A stretch of 64,000 nt of DNA from Maribacter sedimenticola (GTDB lineage Bacteria; Bacteroidota; Bacteroidia; Flavobacteriales; Flavobacteriaceae). Below, piece after piece: positions 24,988 to 34,252 of the stretch. Made by a program: the position numbers and the translations under genes. The DNA lies in assembly GCF_900188415.1 (NCBI RefSeq), contig NZ_FZNV01000003.1, positions 682,001-746,000 on the forward strand, written 5' to 3'. The notes beneath the pieces are model-generated. The model saw nothing but the letters and a program-made list of their open reading frames with translations. It ran no database searches and was not told where the DNA came from. Numbering within the stretch: the stretch's first letter is position 1; each line of letters begins with the position of its first letter.

Positions 24988-25770
24988 ATGAATAATTCCT
25001 TGCTTGTTGTCCCTATCCCTTTTGAGCCTACCGTTTTTGGCGTTACGTTGAACATGCATTTGATTTTGGAATATTTGGCCTTTTTTATCGCCTTTAGGTA
25101 TTATATCATCTTACGCAAAAAAAAGGGGGATGCCATTTCTTCGGAAAACAGGCTTTCCATAATAATCGGTGCTGTGTTTGGGGCCTTGCTCCTATCAAGA
25201 CTGGTAGCCTTTTTAGAAAACCCCAACTTACATTTTGAGCAAGGTCTACTTTTTAACCTGAACAACAAAACCATTATGGGCGGCCTTTTTGGCGGATTGT
25301 TGGGGGTAGAACTGGCTAAAAAGATAATTGGAGAACAACGTTCTTCTGGGGACCTTTTTACCTTGCCTATACTTTTTGGAATTATCATAGGTCGGTTAGG
25401 ATGTTTTCTGGCCGGTGTAAAAGAGTTTACCTATGGTAAAGAAACTTCTTTTTTTATGGGGATGGATTTGGGTGACGGGGTTACAAGGCACCCTATCGCA
25501 TTGTACGAAATTCTTTTTTTGTCCGTACTTCTGATAGTCATCAAAAAACTACAAAAAAACAACGCATTACCTACTAACGGCGACTATTTTAAACTATTTA
25601 TGGTTAGCTATTTTGTATTTCGTTTTGCCGTGGAATTCTTAAAACCCAACCAGTTTTATATCCTTGGCCTAAGCAGCATTCAAATATTATGTTTAATTTG
25701 TTTCCTATACTACCACAAGTTCATTGTTCAAGGAATTGTCTATGCCCGAAAAAAGTTACACGTATTATGA
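24988..25770 (+). CDS. Prolipoprotein diacylglyceryl transferase (Lgt) paralogue, membrane protein
   Basis: About 260 residues with seven hydrophobic segments. It carries Lgt landmarks: FGVTLNMHLILEYLAFFIAFRYY, GRLGCFLAGVKEFTYG (the GRxGN-FxN-x-E-x-YG region of Lgt, here with Cys and Ala substitutions) and RHPIALYEILF (Lgt HPxQLYE). Canonical Lgt moves diacylglycerol from phosphatidylglycerol to prolipoproteins. The altered catalytic loop suggests a paralogue with a different acceptor or donor. ATG 24988 is preferred over a TTG at 24973. It overlaps the following radical SAM gene by 29 bp, a strong sign of linked function. Confidence 0.75.
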   Translation: MNNSLLVVPIPFEPTVFGVTLNMHLILEYLAFFIAFRYYIILRKKKGDAISSENRLSIIIGAVFGALLLSRLVAFLENPNLHFEQGLLFNLNNKTIMGGLFGGLLGVELAKKIIGEQRSSGDLFTLPILFGIIIGRLGCFLAGVKEFTYGKETSFFMGMDLGDGVTRHPIALYEILFLSVLLIVIKKLQKNNALPTNGDYFKLFMVSYFVFRFAVEFLKPNQFYILGLSSIQILCLICFLYYHKFIVQGIVYARKKLHVL

Positions 25771-27136
25771 TTTTACTATAAGCCTATGCCCAGAATGTCT
25801 TAGAAGGGTAGATGCCAAAATCGTTTTTGAAAACGAGAAGGTATATATGCTTAAACACTGCAAAGAACACGGCAGGTCCAAAGTTTTGATTGCTGATGAT
25901 ATTGAATATTATAAGAACATAAGAAACTATAACAAAGCTTCTGAATACCCAAAAACGTTTAATACCCAAACCCACTTTGGTTGTCCGTATGACTGCGGGC
26001 TCTGCCCTGACCATGAACAGCATTCGTGCCTAACGGTCGTTGAACTTACAGATCGTTGTAATTTAACCTGCCCTACCTGTTATGCAGGCTCGTCTCCCAC
26101 CTATGGCCGTCACAGGACCGTGGAGGAGGTAAAACAAATGCTTGACGTTATCGTGAAAAATGAAGGCGAACCGGATGTGGTTCAATTAAGTGGTGGCGAA
26201 CCTACAATGCACCCCCAATTCTTTGAAATCATGGACTATGCAAAAACATTGCCCATTCGTCATTTAATGTTGAACACCAACGGAATAAAGATTGCCAAGG
26301 ATTTTGAATTTGCCAAACAATTGGCAACCTATGCCCCTGACTTTGAGATTTACCTTCAGTTCGATTCCTTGAACGATACTATTTTACAAACCTTAAGGGG
26401 TGCAGATTTGGCGAATATAAGGTTACAGGCCCTGGAACATTTAAACCGGTTAAACCTTTCCACTACCTTGGTGGTTACCCTGCAGAAAGGCCTTAACGAC
26501 CATGAAATGGGCAGCACCATAGACTTCGCCTTAAAACAACAATGTGTTCGGGGGGTCACTTTTCAACCCACACAGATTGCAGGTAGGTTAGAAAATTTTG
26601 AAGTGGATGAAAATAGGATAACCCTAACCGAGGTTCGAAGAAAAATTTTAGAACAGTCCCCTTTATTTAGTGCAGACGATCTTATCCCGGTACCCTGTAA
26701 TCCAGATGCCTTGGTCATGGCCTATGCTTTAAAGCTGGGAAATGAGGTTAGTCCGCTAACACGTTATATTAATCCTGATGATTTGTTGAACGAAGGAAAA
26801 AACACCATTATATATGAACAGGACGAACAATTGCACGGAAAAATGATCGAACTGTTCAGTACCGGCAATTCCGTAGAAACAGCATCTGAAAACCTAAAAA
26901 GCATTATGTGCTGCCTGCCGGAAATCGATGCCCCAGAACTGGGATATGACAACCTGTTCAGAATTATCATCATGCAATTTATAGATGCCCATAACTTTGA
27001 CGTTAGGGCCATTAAAAAGTCATGCGTGCACATTGTAAACAAAGATTACAAAATCATTCCTTTTGAAACCATGAACCTATTTTACAGGGATGAAAAGGTG
27101 GCGCGTTTAAAAGAACTACAAACAGAAGTGTTATGA
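25742..27136 (+). CDS. Multi-cluster radical SAM protein, tetraether-synthase (Tes/MJ0619)-like
   Basis: A 464-residue radical SAM enzyme starting at ATG 25742 inside the end of the Lgt-like gene. The radical SAM cluster is CNLTCPTC (C106, C110, C113), followed by a GGEPTMHP SAM-binding motif. The N-terminus adds further Cys: C16/C19 (CPEC), C40 (HCKEHG) and the group GCPYDCGLCPDHEQHSC (C81, C85, C88, C96). This N-terminal arrangement, with CPxDCGLCPDH before the SAM motif, is the hallmark of the family that includes the archaeal tetraether synthase Tes and the methylase MJ0619, which act on lipid chains or pterins. C-terminal CCLPE and KSCVHIV may bind a further cluster. The exact reaction is unknown. 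Confidence 0.85.
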   Translation: MPEKSYTYYDFTISLCPECLRRVDAKIVFENEKVYMLKHCKEHGRSKVLIADDIEYYKNIRNYNKASEYPKTFNTQTHFGCPYDCGLCPDHEQHSCLTVVELTDRCNLTCPTCYAGSSPTYGRHRTVEEVKQMLDVIVKNEGEPDVVQLSGGEPTMHPQFFEIMDYAKTLPIRHLMLNTNGIKIAKDFEFAKQLATYAPDFEIYLQFDSLNDTILQTLRGADLANIRLQALEHLNRLNLSTTLVVTLQKGLNDHEMGSTIDFALKQQCVRGVTFQPTQIAGRLENFEVDENRITLTEVRRKILEQSPLFSADDLIPVPCNPDALVMAYALKLGNEVSPLTRYINPDDLLNEGKNTIIYEQDEQLHGKMIELFSTGNSVETASENLKSIMCCLPEIDAPELGYDNLFRIIIMQFIDAHNFDVRAIKKSCVHIVNKDYKIIPFETMNLFYRDEKVARLKELQTEVL

Positions 27137-27333
27137 TATTGGAAGTTGGTAACCTTGATGGCATCTTTATACTGATCTTCTTGATCATGTTTGGTCCCGC
27201 CCTATTATTCATACTCATTGGAAGTATATTATTTGCCAAAAAAAAGAAAAAGGCCGGCAAGGTTTTTATGATCTTAGCAGGGGTCTATCTATTGATCAGT
27301 ATTGGATACTGTGGTATATTGATGTCCTCCTAA
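27133..27333 (+). CDS. Small two-helix membrane protein
   Basis: A 66-residue protein with two hydrophobic segments (ILIFLIMFGPALLFILIGSILF and VFMILAGVYLLISIGYCGILM) joined by a KKKKKAGK loop. Its ATG overlaps the radical SAM stop by 4 bases (ATGA), so it is translationally coupled to the cluster. No family is recognised. It may hold the radical SAM enzyme at the membrane or be a minor partner of the Lgt-like protein. Confidence 0.7.
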   Translation: MILEVGNLDGIFILIFLIMFGPALLFILIGSILFAKKKKKAGKVFMILAGVYLLISIGYCGILMSS

Positions 27334-27337
27334 ATCT

Positions 27338-29737
27338 TTATAATCGTTTTCCCTCATCAGTATTCTTGCGCTTGTAATTATCACGAATCTTGGTATTGCC
27401 AAATTTATATCTAAAACCAAATACAAATAGCCTGTTTTCCCACCTGGTACTGATACTGTTTCGTTGGTCAAGATAATTTCTGGTTGAATTATAATTACCG
27501 TTGTTAAATATATCCTCCACGGCCAGAGATAAACTGGCCGCCTTGTTCCATAATGTCTTTCTAAAGGCAAGCCCCAATTTACTAAAGGACTCAAATTTGG
27601 CGTTACCACTAATACGAGGCGTAAAATGGGTAAACGTTAAATCTGCATACAATGATTTATCACTCAACAAGGTAAAACTGTTCGTTGCTCGGGTATGGGT
27701 GGTCCATATATCATTTTCTACGATGAGACCCGTTCCCGGATCTCTAAAACTATCCTTGTCATAGTAATGACTAATGAGGAAGAACAAGTTCCAATAAGAA
27801 GTCAGGTTTTTGGAAATACTGGCATCCAGGCCATAATAATAATTGGTTTCCAGATTAATGTATTGGGTACGTAATATATTGGCGGTATTATCCTGAAACA
27901 CTTGTTGGGATTGCTCATTTGATTTTTTACTGGCAAACAATACTAGCTTATAGGTTTTGTCATACACATAATCTAACTGGAGATAATCACTATATGCCGG
28001 TTTAAGTTCTGGGTTGCCCTCTTCAATGGAATTGGCCGAATAATAAAATTGAAAGGGGTTTATATCCCCATATCTTGGTCTGGTAATGCGCCTAAAAGAT
28101 TTTAGGTAAAAGGCATTTTTATCTATGGTGTATGACACGGACAATGAAGGGAAAACGTTAAAGTATGACCTTGTAGTTGTATTGACCCCAGTATTCAACT
28201 CACCTTTAGAATCTGTATATTCCCCTCTAAGACCTACGTTCATTTTCCAATTTTCCCAGTTGTTATTTAGGCTTATATAACCGGCATAAATCTGTTCGTC
28301 GTAATTGAAAACCCCAAACTCCGTAGGCTGTACCCCCTCTACTGCAGTATCAAACCCTATTTGTTCAATACCTGCTTCAGAATTTATGGTGGCCAGCCTT
28401 AAACCTGTCTCTAAGGTTGTGTGGTCGTTAAAAGGGTACGTTAGATCTGTCTGCAAACTGTATAGGTTAATGATCTGGTCAGATGACACTTCTAAAGTGT
28501 TTTCTGAAGTATAGACTGATGCGCCCTGAACAATGTCATTCGTTATAACCTGCTCCCTTTTATTATCATAGTACGTAAAGTGTGCATTGGTGGATAGTGT
28601 GGCTCCTTTATCGTTTATTTTATGTACCCAATCTATATAATTAGCACTATTGAACATATCATTGTCCAATGTATTCAATCCTTGCAATTGCGCGGTCAAC
28701 TCCCCATCAAGGTCCTCAATAGCGGTCTGGGAAGAAAAACGCCTTGCCCTATTGGGGGTAAAACTGCCATTTGAAGTAACGCTAAGGGTGTTTTTTTCAT
28801 CCAGCTGAATATCTAAAAATACATTAAGGTTATGTTTCTTTTCTTTAGTGACCGATTTTTGCTCGGCGGTCCATTGTTCACTTTCCTGCCCATCTTCAAA
28901 AAAACTGGTGATATCCGTATATCGTGCCCAATTGCGGTTATGACTAAAACTATAATTCGTAGAAAAATCTATTTTTCTGCCCTTAAAGAAATGGTCCATA
29001 CCTATTGTATGTTTTGGCAGGACTCCTTGGGTGTACCTATTAAAAACGGCACCGTTATATCCTGAGACCAAATTCTTTTTCATTTTAATATCAAGCACCA
29101 ATCCGCCTTCTGCACTGTACTTGGCGGGTGGACTCGTAATTACCTCTATGGATTCTACGTTACTTGCAGAATTGCCCGTCAGTAGATTAATAATATCCTC
29201 TTCCGGCAAATTGATCCTTTTGCCATTGATCATGATGTTTACTTTGGAACTACCGTTAATATACAGTTTGTTGTTCATGACCATTACACCGGGAGTACGT
29301 TTTAAAACGTCCCAAATATCTCCCTCTGCCAAAGCGGTGTTTTCAATATTAAAAATATGCCGGTCAGCCAAATGTTCAATCTTAGGTTTTTGATGGGTTA
29401 CCACTACCTCATCCAACAATTGGGCATTGTTCAACCTCAGCGTAGGCATTTTCATGTCTTTGGTCAATTTAAATACAGGGCTTTCAACCGTATTTTCTAT
29501 GTAACTGGCCGCTATGCTATACTCGCCTTCGGTTACAGATTTAAACATGTAAAACCCCTTATCATCGGTTACGGTGCCCTTAATGAAATCACCAGTATTG
29601 GTCAATAGAATAATATTGGCCAAAACAACCGGTTGCTCCTCGGAATCCATGATCAAACCGGTAATCGTAAAATCTTGCGAAAAGGCTAGGGATGTTGTAA
29701 AAAGTAGTAATAGTGTGGTAATTAAATCCCTCCTCAT
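27338..29737 (-). CDS. TonB-dependent-receptor-like outer-membrane protein (copy 1)
   Basis: A 799-residue protein with a signal peptide (TLLLLFTTSLAFSQ), an N-terminal carboxypeptidase-regulatory-like beta-sandwich (DFTITGLIMDSEEQPVVLANIIL), a plug-like domain (DVLKRTPGVMVMNNKLYINGSSKVNIMINGK, VITSPPAKYSAEGG) and a barrel of about 600 residues ending in FGFRYKFGN. This matches the outer-membrane beta-barrel family common in Flavobacteria. The substrate is unknown. It forms a tandem pair with the next gene, which has the same domain order but is well diverged. The stop converges on the small membrane protein gene with only 4 bp between them. Confidence 0.86.
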   Translation of the reverse strand: MRRDLITTLLLLFTTSLAFSQDFTITGLIMDSEEQPVVLANIILLTNTGDFIKGTVTDDKGFYMFKSVTEGEYSIAASYIENTVESPVFKLTKDMKMPTLRLNNAQLLDEVVVTHQKPKIEHLADRHIFNIENTALAEGDIWDVLKRTPGVMVMNNKLYINGSSKVNIMINGKRINLPEEDIINLLTGNSASNVESIEVITSPPAKYSAEGGLVLDIKMKKNLVSGYNGAVFNRYTQGVLPKHTIGMDHFFKGRKIDFSTNYSFSHNRNWARYTDITSFFEDGQESEQWTAEQKSVTKEKKHNLNVFLDIQLDEKNTLSVTSNGSFTPNRARRFSSQTAIEDLDGELTAQLQGLNTLDNDMFNSANYIDWVHKINDKGATLSTNAHFTYYDNKREQVITNDIVQGASVYTSENTLEVSSDQIINLYSLQTDLTYPFNDHTTLETGLRLATINSEAGIEQIGFDTAVEGVQPTEFGVFNYDEQIYAGYISLNNNWENWKMNVGLRGEYTDSKGELNTGVNTTTRSYFNVFPSLSVSYTIDKNAFYLKSFRRITRPRYGDINPFQFYYSANSIEEGNPELKPAYSDYLQLDYVYDKTYKLVLFASKKSNEQSQQVFQDNTANILRTQYINLETNYYYGLDASISKNLTSYWNLFFLISHYYDKDSFRDPGTGLIVENDIWTTHTRATNSFTLLSDKSLYADLTFTHFTPRISGNAKFESFSKLGLAFRKTLWNKAASLSLAVEDIFNNGNYNSTRNYLDQRNSISTRWENRLFVFGFRYKFGNTKIRDNYKRKNTDEGKRL

Positions 29738-29845
29738 TTATGTTGGTTCTTACCACTAAAATAGGAAAGTAAATCGGAAATGTCTGACAGAAATGTTAAA
29801 AAATTAACAGGAAAAATTACTAAATTTTTAAAATTGAATCTGTAC

Positions 29846-32275
29846 TCAATTATCCAGGCGATCACGCTCTATTTTATCGATATCCCTTTGATTATCCTCT
29901 AAACGGAAATTACCAAAATTATAGGTGAACCCAAATTTAACGTACTGGGTTTCCGGGGTAGACAGAAACCTATTGTCCTGGTTGAGGTAAGTGGAAGTAA
30001 AATAGGTATTGTACTTGTTTAAAAGATCATTGGCGCTTAGACTTAAAACCATTCTATTTTTGTTAAAGGATTTTCTAAGTCCCAAGGTCAAATTCATTAA
30101 TTCATCTTGAATATAGGACCCTTGCAAATAGCCCGATAAGTACACAAAGCCCAATTCTCCCTTAAAGGTGCCGTCCTTGGACAGCGTTAGGTAATTGGTC
30201 AAATCTACATAAGCTCCTTGATAATCAAGAGCGAACGAATTTTCATTGCTCTGTACGGCCAAGAATGTTTCGTCCTCATGAAAGAGAGATATGTAGCTGT
30301 ACAAGTACCAATTGTTGCTGATAGACTTTCCATAGGTGAAGTCTATGCCGTAAGAGGTGCTTTTCAACACATTCTGGGTTACGTCCCGTACCACCAAATT
30401 GGTATTGTCCTGAAAGGTCAATGTTGAAATGTACCTACCATTATCCCGGTAATAAAAATCAAAAAAGTATTCTTGTTGTAAGGTATAGTTAAGATTAAAA
30501 TTATGGCTAAAATTTGGGGTCAGGTTAGGATTGCCCTCCTCAAAAGTACGTTCGTTGATATATGTTCTGAACGGGTTTAAATCATCATATCTTGGCCGTT
30601 TCAACTTCCTGGAATAGTCCAATGAAATACTATGGTCATCATTTATGGTATGTAATACGAACACGGAAGGGAAAAACTCCAGGTATTCCAGATCATTAAT
30701 TGTGGTAACACTTGCAGATACGCCCGTACTTTTAGTTTGCTCTGCACGTAACCCAGATTTAATACTCCATTTCTCCCAATCTTTGGACAGACTAACATAA
30801 GCGGAATACACATTTTCATCATACGTGTAATCATCTGACAGATTGGCTATGAACTGGGAGCCATTATTCTGTAAAAAATAATCAAGGGTACTTTTTGAAT
30901 CTATAAACGATCCCTTGACCCCGGTTTCAAATGAAATACTGCCAAAATAATTGCTATAATCCAATTGTGCGGTTTTTATATCTATTTGCTGGTCCGCAAT
31001 CGTAAAAAAATTATACTCGCGCACAAACGACCCGTCAGGTAAAAAATAGTCCGAACCCACATCCTGGCCACGGTTAAAATCAAAATACGTGTAATGGGCA
31101 TTTGCGTTTAAACTGCCCTGGTCTTTAAAGGTGTGCTTAAAGGTTAAATCACCCGAAAGGTTAGTTTTTTTCTCGTCCAAATAACTGTTTGTAGTAAATG
31201 TGGAATCTATAATACCGGCACCGTTCCTTATTATGGTTTCTTGAAAATACTCGGCATCCCGCTTGGGCTGTAATTGGGTATTGGTCGTAAGGCTTAAGAC
31301 ATTTCTGTCATCTATCTCATAATCAATGTTCAGTGCGGCAATATGTGCCTGGGTACGTATTATTTGGTCAAAATCAGTGTGCCAAATGGAAAAAACACCT
31401 CTCTCATCCTTAAAATTAATGGTATTCAACAAACCCTTATATTCCTTTTTTGGTACATAATTATAATTGGCATTCACATTCAGTTTATTGGTCTTATAAA
31501 AGTGCGATGTGCCAAAATTATACTTTGGAAATACTCCTTGGGTATACCCTGCACTAACATTGCCTTTATACCCCAATGAAACATTTTTACTGGTAATGAT
31601 GTTCAGCACTGAGCCCCCTTCCGCATCATAACTTGCGGGCGGATTATGAATGACCTCTACCGATTTTATATGCTCCCCTTGATAGTTTTCCAAGAGACTA
31701 CGTACTTCTTCTGCCGATAGTTGTACTTTTCTATTGTTAATATATACAGTAGTGGCTTGGTTACGAACCTTTAATTCATCATTGTTCACGATTACTCCTG
31801 GAGTCTGGCGCAATATATCCCAAGAACTGTTTTGGGACAACGCCGTGTTTTCCACGTTAAAAACTATACGGTCTACCTTACGTTCAACGGCTGGTCTATT
31901 GCCCACCACCGTAACTTCATTTAACTCTTCTGCACGCTGGGGTATAAGGATGGCACCTATTCTGGTGTCCATAAAAATTTCCAATGCCAAATATTCTGAA
32001 GTTTGACCAATATAAGAGGCCTGTAAAAAGTAAAGGCCTTCATTGATATTGTCCATTATGAAAGCTCCATCTTCATCTGCAGAAGTTCCCTTGACCATAG
32101 TAGAGTCAGAAACTTGTAATAGAAATACTGAAGCAAAAGGAATGGGTTCTTGGTTTTGATCCTTGATACTACCCTTTAATTCATAGGTTTGTGCAAGAAT
32201 ACTTTGGGTTATACCCAATACAAACAACAAGGTGGTCAATAGTATTTTCAATGCTAACTTGGGGTTATATATCAA
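29846..32275 (-). CDS. TonB-dependent-receptor-like outer-membrane protein (copy 2)
   Basis: An 809-residue paralogue of the adjacent receptor: signal peptide (LLFVLGITQSILAQ), regulatory beta-sandwich (YELKGSIKDQNQEPIPFASVFLL), plug-like region (WDILRQTPGVIVNNDELKVRNQ, VIHNPPASYDAEGGSVLNI) and barrel (GYTQGVFPKYNFGTSHFYKTNK; the other copy has YTQGVLPKHTIGMDHFFKGRK at the same point). The gap to copy 1 is 108 bp with no terminator seen, so the two may share a transcript starting here. Confidence 0.86.
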   Translation of the reverse strand: MIYNPKLALKILLTTLLFVLGITQSILAQTYELKGSIKDQNQEPIPFASVFLLQVSDSTMVKGTSADEDGAFIMDNINEGLYFLQASYIGQTSEYLALEIFMDTRIGAILIPQRAEELNEVTVVGNRPAVERKVDRIVFNVENTALSQNSSWDILRQTPGVIVNNDELKVRNQATTVYINNRKVQLSAEEVRSLLENYQGEHIKSVEVIHNPPASYDAEGGSVLNIITSKNVSLGYKGNVSAGYTQGVFPKYNFGTSHFYKTNKLNVNANYNYVPKKEYKGLLNTINFKDERGVFSIWHTDFDQIIRTQAHIAALNIDYEIDDRNVLSLTTNTQLQPKRDAEYFQETIIRNGAGIIDSTFTTNSYLDEKKTNLSGDLTFKHTFKDQGSLNANAHYTYFDFNRGQDVGSDYFLPDGSFVREYNFFTIADQQIDIKTAQLDYSNYFGSISFETGVKGSFIDSKSTLDYFLQNNGSQFIANLSDDYTYDENVYSAYVSLSKDWEKWSIKSGLRAEQTKSTGVSASVTTINDLEYLEFFPSVFVLHTINDDHSISLDYSRKLKRPRYDDLNPFRTYINERTFEEGNPNLTPNFSHNFNLNYTLQQEYFFDFYYRDNGRYISTLTFQDNTNLVVRDVTQNVLKSTSYGIDFTYGKSISNNWYLYSYISLFHEDETFLAVQSNENSFALDYQGAYVDLTNYLTLSKDGTFKGELGFVYLSGYLQGSYIQDELMNLTLGLRKSFNKNRMVLSLSANDLLNKYNTYFTSTYLNQDNRFLSTPETQYVKFGFTYNFGNFRLEDNQRDIDKIERDRLDN

Positions 32276-32382
32276 ATCTAATTAAAAAATTGATGTTTTC
32301 AATTACAAATACTGTAATCCAAAAAGAAACTTAAATACATTAAATAGACCAATACGGCAAAGTTTAGCGCTTTAATTTAGAT

Positions 32383-32390
32383 TATATTTG
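32383..32390 (+). promoter_or_regulatory. -7 promoter element of lepA
   Basis: TATATTTG fits TAnnTTTG, 65 bp upstream of the lepA start. The -33 region is weak. Confidence 0.35.
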
Positions 32391-32455
32391 CAGTCGCTCA
32401 ATATCAACAGCGATCGTACCGTTGTTGTTTTGGCCTTTTTATTATCGTAATCGCT

Positions 32456-34252
32456 ATGAAAAACATTAGAAATTTCTGCATAATTGCCCATATTGACCAT
32501 GGTAAAAGCACCTTGGCCGATCGTCTTTTGGAGTTTACCGGTTCTGTTACGGACCGTGAAAAGAAAGAGCAATTATTGGATAGTATGGATCTTGAAAGGG
32601 AACGTGGTATTACCATTAAGAGCCATGCCATACAAATGGACTATATCTATAAAGGTGAACAATACGTGTTGAACCTGATAGATACCCCGGGCCATGTGGA
32701 TTTTTCCTATGAAGTTTCGCGCTCCATTGCTGCCTGTGAAGGGGCTTTGTTGGTGGTAGATGCGGCACAGAGTATACAAGCACAGACCATTTCTAACCTA
32801 TATCTGGCGTTGGAGAACGACCTGGAGATCATACCGGTTTTGAACAAGGTAGATTTGCCCAGTGCCAACCCAGAGGAAGTTACGGACGATATCGTTGACC
32901 TGTTAGGTTGTAAGGCAGAGGAGGTCATACCTGCCAGCGCAAAGACCGGTATAGGTATAGAGGAAATTTTGAGCGCTATTATTGAACGTATTCCCGCTCC
33001 AAAAGGTAATCCTGACGAAGCACTACAAGCGTTGGTGTTCGATAGCGTTTACAATCCGTTCAGGGGAGTGGAAACTTACTTTAGGGTAGTAAACGGTTCT
33101 ATTAAAAAAGGGCAAAAGATAAAATTCGTAGCTACGGATAAAAGCTATTTTGCCGATGAGGTAGGTACCCTAAAATTAACACAACACCCTAAAAAAGAAA
33201 TTAAAGCTGGTGACGTAGGTTATTTGATCACCGGTATCAAGGATGCCAGGGAGGTAAAGGTGGGTGATACGATTACGGATTCCGCCAATCCTACAAAAAA
33301 TCCCATTGGTGGTTTTGAAGATGTAAAACCTATGGTATTTGCAGGTATATACCCAGTGGATACCGAAGATTTTGAAGAATTGAGGTCCTCCATGGAAAAA
33401 CTACAGCTGAACGATGCCTCTTTGGTATTTACTGCAGAAAGTAGTGCTGCCCTCGGTTTTGGATTTCGTTGCGGATTCTTGGGAATGCTGCACATGGAAA
33501 TTATACAGGAGCGCTTGGAGCGTGAATTTGATATGACCGTTATTACAACGGTACCCAACGTAAGTTATCATGCGTTTACCCGCAAAGACCCTACGGTGCC
33601 TTTGATCGTAAACAACCCCAGCGACCTGCCAGACCCTTCTACCATTGATCGTGTAGAGGAGCCTTATATAAAGGCAACCATAATAACAAAGTCTGATTTT
33701 GTGGGCAACGTCATGTCCCTTTGTATTGAAAAGCGTGGGCAAATTACCAATCAGACCTATTTGACCACAGAACGGGTGGAACTTAATTTTGATATGCCCT
33801 TGGCCGAAATTGTTTTTGATTTCTATGATCGTCTAAAAACAGTTTCCAAAGGTTACGCCTCATTTGATTATACCCCTATAGGTATGCGCCAATCTAAATT
33901 GGTACGTGTGGATATCCTGTTAAATGCCCAGACCGTGGATGCCCTCTCTGCGCTGATACATTTTGATAGCGCTACCACTATTGGTAAAAAGATGTGTGAA
34001 AAGTTGAAAGAATTGATACCAAGACAGCAGTTTGATATTCCTATACAGGCGGCTATTGGATCTAAAATCATTTCCAGGGAAACCATTAAGGCCCTTCGTA
34101 AGGATGTTACCGCCAAATGTTATGGTGGTGATATTTCACGTAAGAGAAAGCTTTTGGAAAAACAGAAAAAAGGTAAAAAACGTATGCGCCAAGTGGGTAA
34201 TGTGGAAATTCCACAAGAAGCTTTTATGGCCGTTTTAAAACTTAACGATTAA
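32456..34252 (+). CDS. lepA: Elongation factor 4
   Basis: A 598-residue translational GTPase that back-translocates or remodels stalled ribosomes. G1 is [22 protein letters not shown], switch [13 protein letters not shown]3 [13 protein letters not shown]4 NKVDLP, G5 SAKTG. The C-terminal domain special to LepA is present ([42 protein letters not shown]). Length and termini match the family. It converges on the antiporter gene with a 4-bp stop overlap and no terminator. Confidence 0.97.
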   Translation: MKNIRNFCIIAHIDHGKSTLADRLLEFTGSVTDREKKEQLLDSMDLERERGITIKSHAIQMDYIYKGEQYVLNLIDTPGHVDFSYEVSRSIAACEGALLVVDAAQSIQAQTISNLYLALENDLEIIPVLNKVDLPSANPEEVTDDIVDLLGCKAEEVIPASAKTGIGIEEILSAIIERIPAPKGNPDEALQALVFDSVYNPFRGVETYFRVVNGSIKKGQKIKFVATDKSYFADEVGTLKLTQHPKKEIKAGDVGYLITGIKDAREVKVGDTITDSANPTKNPIGGFEDVKPMVFAGIYPVDTEDFEELRSSMEKLQLNDASLVFTAESSAALGFGFRCGFLGMLHMEIIQERLEREFDMTVITTVPNVSYHAFTRKDPTVPLIVNNPSDLPDPSTIDRVEEPYIKATIITKSDFVGNVMSLCIEKRGQITNQTYLTTERVELNFDMPLAEIVFDFYDRLKTVSKGYASFDYTPIGMRQSKLVRVDILLNAQTVDALSALIHFDSATTIGKKMCEKLKELIPRQQFDIPIQAAIGSKIISRETIKALRKDVTAKCYGGDISRKRKLLEKQKKGKKRMRQVGNVEIPQEAFMAVLKLND

